IMG/VR virus record: IMGVR_UViG_3300024502_000011
Span: 60,015 to 124,014 of that record
Reading direction: 5' to 3' (one strand)
Length of the DNA stretch: 64,000 nucleotides
Source of the DNA: a virus
Position numbers and translations under genes: made by a program. Positions 61,241 through 64,000 of the stretch are shown piece after piece. The notes below the pieces were generated by a model, which made no database searches, had not been told where the DNA came from, and worked only from the letters and a program-made list of their open reading frames with translations. How positions within the stretch are numbered: position 1 is the stretch's first letter; each line of letters starts with the position of its first letter.

Positions 61241-62515
61241 TTAAGTAACTATTCCGGATAATTTGATAATAGGTGCTTTTACTTGTACTAATGCTTTAGA
61301 TGTTATATCAATTAAAGCATCAGCAGATATATTCAAAAAAGATTTTGAAGCTAAATTTAATATACCGGAAGAATGTAAATCTACAACACCAGTACCAACA
61401 ATTTCTAATTTAGCACTAGAATTTATCTTCATATCTGCTATAGATTGAATTGATAATGTTTGTGTCCCCGACAAAGAAACTTGAGGTGCCTGTATTGAAA
61501 CAGCTTTAGTTGATGTTACATTAACATTTTCAACACCAACTATATTTACTTTTGAATTAGCAGTTAATGATAAATCACCATCCGATGCAGATACATCAAT
61601 ATTTTTTGCAACAACACCAGCATATTGTGAATTAACCATAACTGGTCCAGTTTTTACTTGAGCTATTAATCCACCTTCACCATTAACTTCAACTTTCATA
61701 TCTCCATTACATACAAAACTACTATCACCTTGTACATATACAGCACAACTTCCTTGAATATATACTGTATCATTTTTTACAACAATTTCATGTTTGTCAC
61801 CAACAATTTTTGTTACTTCAGAACCATCTGGGTGTATTTCTAAAAATGTACCTTTTCTATGATACATGTGAATTCTTTCATAACCAACACTTTCCACATC
61901 ATTATCTTGATTATTTTTTGGTGTATCATCTATTTCAAATAGATGACCAGATTCAGATTCAAATACTTTATTATATGGATATGAAGCATTATATGGTACT
62001 TCAGGTTCACTCCAAGTTTTTGTATCATCTAGTGCATATATTTTTTTATCTTTTAATCTAGCGTCTTTTTTATTCTGTACAACTGTATTTTCTATTTGTT
62101 CATTTCTAGCTAATCTATTTGTATCTTGTTCTTTTAGGAACGCATTTTTTGGATAATTACCTTGTGGATCATTAAATCCTTTAGTTTTATCTGCATCTAG
62201 CTGTGGAACACCAGCAACAGTTCCCATAATAATAGGTTCTTGACAATTATCACCATCTCTAAAAAACCCAACAACCCACGTCCCTTCTACTGGTCCAATT
62301 GGTGTTTGTCCTATACCATTCATTGCTGCTGATGTTATAGGTTGCATTGGAAATGCCCAAGGCAAATCTTCAGTTTTAATTTGTGTTTTATCGTCTGTAT
62401 GAATACCCAGAACACGAACACGAACTCTCCCCAACTTCATAGGATCGTTTCTATCTTCAACGACACCCATGAACCAGAAGAAGCCATTCTTACCTAAGAA
62501 ATAATTATCAAACAT
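61241..62515 (-). CDS. gp5: Baseplate hub spike gp5 without lysozyme domain
   Basis: 424 residues (T4 gp5 has 575). The N-terminal OB-fold is clear (FMGVVEDRNDPMKLGRVRVRVLGIH ... VVGFFRDGDNCQEPIIMGTVAG, residues 1-105). The T4 lysozyme domain that should follow is absent; instead there is a linker and then a VgrG-like beta-helix with repeats of about eight residues from about residue 240 (VYIQGSCAVYVQGDSSFVCNGDMKV and following) to the end. It is the membrane-piercing spike, here non-enzymatic. Confidence 0.9.
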   Translation of the reverse strand: MFDNYFLGKNGFFWFMGVVEDRNDPMKLGRVRVRVLGIHTDDKTQIKTEDLPWAFPMQPITSAAMNGIGQTPIGPVEGTWVVGFFRDGDNCQEPIIMGTVAGVPQLDADKTKGFNDPQGNYPKNAFLKEQDTNRLARNEQIENTVVQNKKDARLKDKKIYALDDTKTWSEPEVPYNASYPYNKVFESESGHLFEIDDTPKNNQDNDVESVGYERIHMYHRKGTFLEIHPDGSEVTKIVGDKHEIVVKNDTVYIQGSCAVYVQGDSSFVCNGDMKVEVNGEGGLIAQVKTGPVMVNSQYAGVVAKNIDVSASDGDLSLTANSKVNIVGVENVNVTSTKAVSIQAPQVSLSGTQTLSIQSIADMKINSSAKLEIVGTGVVDLHSSGILNLASKSFLNISADALIDITSKALVQVKAPIIKLSGIVT

Positions 62516-63791
62516 TGGTTGAATCCTTTACACATGTAGCATATGTTGTTAATTTTTCCGTAGTCAAAACATGTTCTAATGTTGTAATTAAATATTTTCC
62601 AGAATATTTTTTATTAATAGGAAATAATTCTCCACTATCTGTTGGTTTATCTAATGCAATAGCTAAATCAACAACATCACCACAAATTAGTTCACAATTT
62701 CCTGGAATAGTAATATTACATACTATATTTTGTAATTGAGCATGTAGTCCATATCTTTTTTGTAACCAAAGATTGGATTGATTGTCATAATATTCTAATT
62801 TTGGTGGATTTTTAAAATTATCTGATTTTGCCACGTCTCTATGAAAATATTTATACATAGAATCAAAATCTGAGTAACTTTTGGGGTTATTTATCTTTGT
62901 TTTTTCTAAATGATTTGTTTTAGAAAAATATTCATCGTAATCATACTTAATAGTTTCTGTAGAATTAATAGCTTTTCCACCATATTGTTTCAATAAAATA
63001 TTATGTTGTAATAAATTACTTTTGTACATTCCACTTATTGTGTTATTTGAAATATCAATTTTTTTATTAAAATTTATTTCTTGAATAATGGAATTAGCTT
63101 GTTCTGGTTTTGTGATTAAAAATTTCTTTGAAACTGGTCCATAAACAAATGAAGTGACTGGTTTTTTAGATAATAAATCTGATAATGATCTGAAGCTAGT
63201 AGAAAAACTTGTCTCATAACAACAGAATGTTACAGATTCATCTTTATCAGAAATAGCATATGTTGACAACGTATTAATTAATTTGAATGGTGCTATATAT
63301 GGAGAGATATACAATAATGAATTTCTTGTTGGTTCAATGATTACATCAGTTATTTTTAAATAATCTTTTAATACATCTTGAACAATTAGTGAGATTTTTT
63401 TATTGAATGATTTACTAATTTTTATTTTATTGTTTAATATTTCTTCTGAAGTTACTAAATCCAAAATATAACTTTTAGATTTATTAGATTCTTTTTTTAT
63501 GTTTGTTATTTTATCAACAAAAAAAATTTTTCTAAAATATTTTTTATCGTTTTGTGCTTTAAATTTTACTTCAAGAACTTCTCCACCTTTAATTAAAAAA
63601 TCTCCATCTGTAGATAATCTGTCGTCAGAATCAAGAATTTTCATTTTAGCTGTCATAGTATTTTCAAAAATACTTTGAGTAACTTTAAGTTCAGTCATTA
63701 TACCACGAATATCTACACTTTTACCTTCTGTTATTAGTTTGATTGTTTCTATTTCAAATTTAAAAGGTAAAGGAAAATTTGTAGCTTCCAT
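62508..63791 (-). CDS. gp27: Baseplate hub protein, gp27-like
   Basis: 427 residues (T4 gp27 has 391). The sequence KFEIETIKLITEGKSVDIRGIMTEL and MTAKMKILDSDDRL at the start, GGEVLEVKFK strands, and a final block CNITIPGNCELICGDVVDLAIAL with KYSGKYLITTLEHVLT are the pattern of hub proteins (gp27/gpD/VgrG N-terminal part). It trimerises and carries the gp5 spike. The assignment rests on these motifs and on adjacency to gp5. Confidence 0.82.
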   Translation of the reverse strand: MEATNFPLPFKFEIETIKLITEGKSVDIRGIMTELKVTQSIFENTMTAKMKILDSDDRLSTDGDFLIKGGEVLEVKFKAQNDKKYFRKIFFVDKITNIKKESNKSKSYILDLVTSEEILNNKIKISKSFNKKISLIVQDVLKDYLKITDVIIEPTRNSLLYISPYIAPFKLINTLSTYAISDKDESVTFCCYETSFSTSFRSLSDLLSKKPVTSFVYGPVSKKFLITKPEQANSIIQEINFNKKIDISNNTISGMYKSNLLQHNILLKQYGGKAINSTETIKYDYDEYFSKTNHLEKTKINNPKSYSDFDSMYKYFHRDVAKSDNFKNPPKLEYYDNQSNLWLQKRYGLHAQLQNIVCNITIPGNCELICGDVVDLAIALDKPTDSGELFPINKKYSGKYLITTLEHVLTTEKLTTYATCVKDSTNV

Positions 63792-63792
63792 T

Positions 63793-64000
63793 TTATATTC
63801 CCATTAGTAACTTAAATTCTTGTTCTATTTGTGGTAAATAACGCTTATCAATAATTTTTATATTTCTTTTCTTTTCATTCTGCTCAATTTCATAATCTAA
63901 AAATGTTACACCTGTTGCTGATGGAGCATCTTTTGTTGTTATATGACCATCTAAATTAACATAGTGGTGATTATATGAAGACAAAAGATGCTCCATCAGC
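63793..64000 (-). CDS. gp53: Baseplate wedge subunit gp53, C-terminal part, cut by the window end
   Basis: The frame remains open to the window edge, so the visible 69 residues are only the C-terminal end (T4 gp53 has 196). IEQNEKKRNIKIIDKRYLPQ then IEQEFKLLM corresponds to T4 'LENEKLRQIKIIAKSDINSF' then 'MNDLIRIM'. gp53 joins neighbouring wedges in the baseplate. The apparent ATG at 63996 is internal. It is followed two bases later by the gp27-like gene. Confidence 0.82.
   Translation of the reverse strand, partial: LMEHLLSSYNHHYVNLDGHITTKDAPSATGVTFLDYEIEQNEKKRNIKIIDKRYLPQIEQEFKLLMGI

Overview
The window is a strongly A+T-rich stretch of a T4-like (Straboviridae-type or marine 'T4-superfamily') myovirus. 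The evidence is a nearly complete, recognisable T4 morphogenesis order on the minus strand: gp53, gp27-like, gp5, gp25, gp6, gp7-like, gp8, gp13, gp14, gp15, gp17, gp18, gp19, gp20, core protein, gp21, gp22, gp23 and a gp3-like protein. These are followed by uvsY, uvsW, gp55, gp47 and gp46. The low G+C, the giant DUF4815 protein, PhoH and DUF6433 fit marine phages of SAR11 or picocyanobacteria. The phage-encoded, circularly permuted two-piece tmRNA points to a host lineage that uses this format, chiefly Alphaproteobacteria (some cyanobacteria also do). No photosynthesis gene is visible, so I favour a SAR11-like host, as inference only.

Layout. 1-1308 (+): two unrecognised genes, the first cut by the window edge. 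1289-4987 (-): early/replication genes (small membrane protein, SprT-like metalloprotease, DUF6433, RNase H/flap nuclease and three unknowns). They lie downstream of a consensus extended -10 promoter that appears to make a leaderless mRNA. 4988-5242: divergent promoter region. 5243-9228 (+): early/middle accessory genes (HTH protein, dCMP deaminase, DUF3310-like protein, Rnl1-type RNA ligase, DUF2061, DUF6915-like protein and small proteins). 9240-9686: a T4-type late promoter, the permuted tmRNA, then a promoter with overlapping hairpins and a terminator. 9700-12924 (+): secreted SleB-type hydrolase, single-ring Clp-type AAA+ ATPase, FmdB-like zinc ribbon, PhoH ATPase and a PD-(D/E)XK exonuclease. 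12899-18822 (-): recombination and late-transcription genes. 18881-64000 (-): late virion genes, containing two collagen-like fibre genes that flank a six-gene glycosyltransferase/methyltransferase cassette.

How it works together. Host sigma70-type promoters (TTGACA, 17-bp spacer, TATAAT or close) serve the early genes and uvsY. T4-type late promoters (TATAAATA) stand in front of gp3-like, gp23, the gp67/68-position gene with gp21, gp19, gp18, the fibres, the glycosyltransferase cassette and gp8, and would be read by the gp55 made in the window. A TATAAATA also lies just upstream of the tmRNA, suggesting that trans-translation is supplied late in infection.

The most interesting combination is the tmRNA (predicted tag ANTNVLAMSAAA, G3-U70 alanine identity pair) 0.55 kb upstream of a ClpA/ClpX-like unfoldase. 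That unfoldase carries an LGF tripeptide at the position of the ClpP-docking loop, so the phage may bring its own ribosome-rescue and degradation-targeting module. Several short genes were found by reading the gaps between the longer genes (8234-8365, 22957-23112, 40211-40390), and several starts were moved to better-supported codons.
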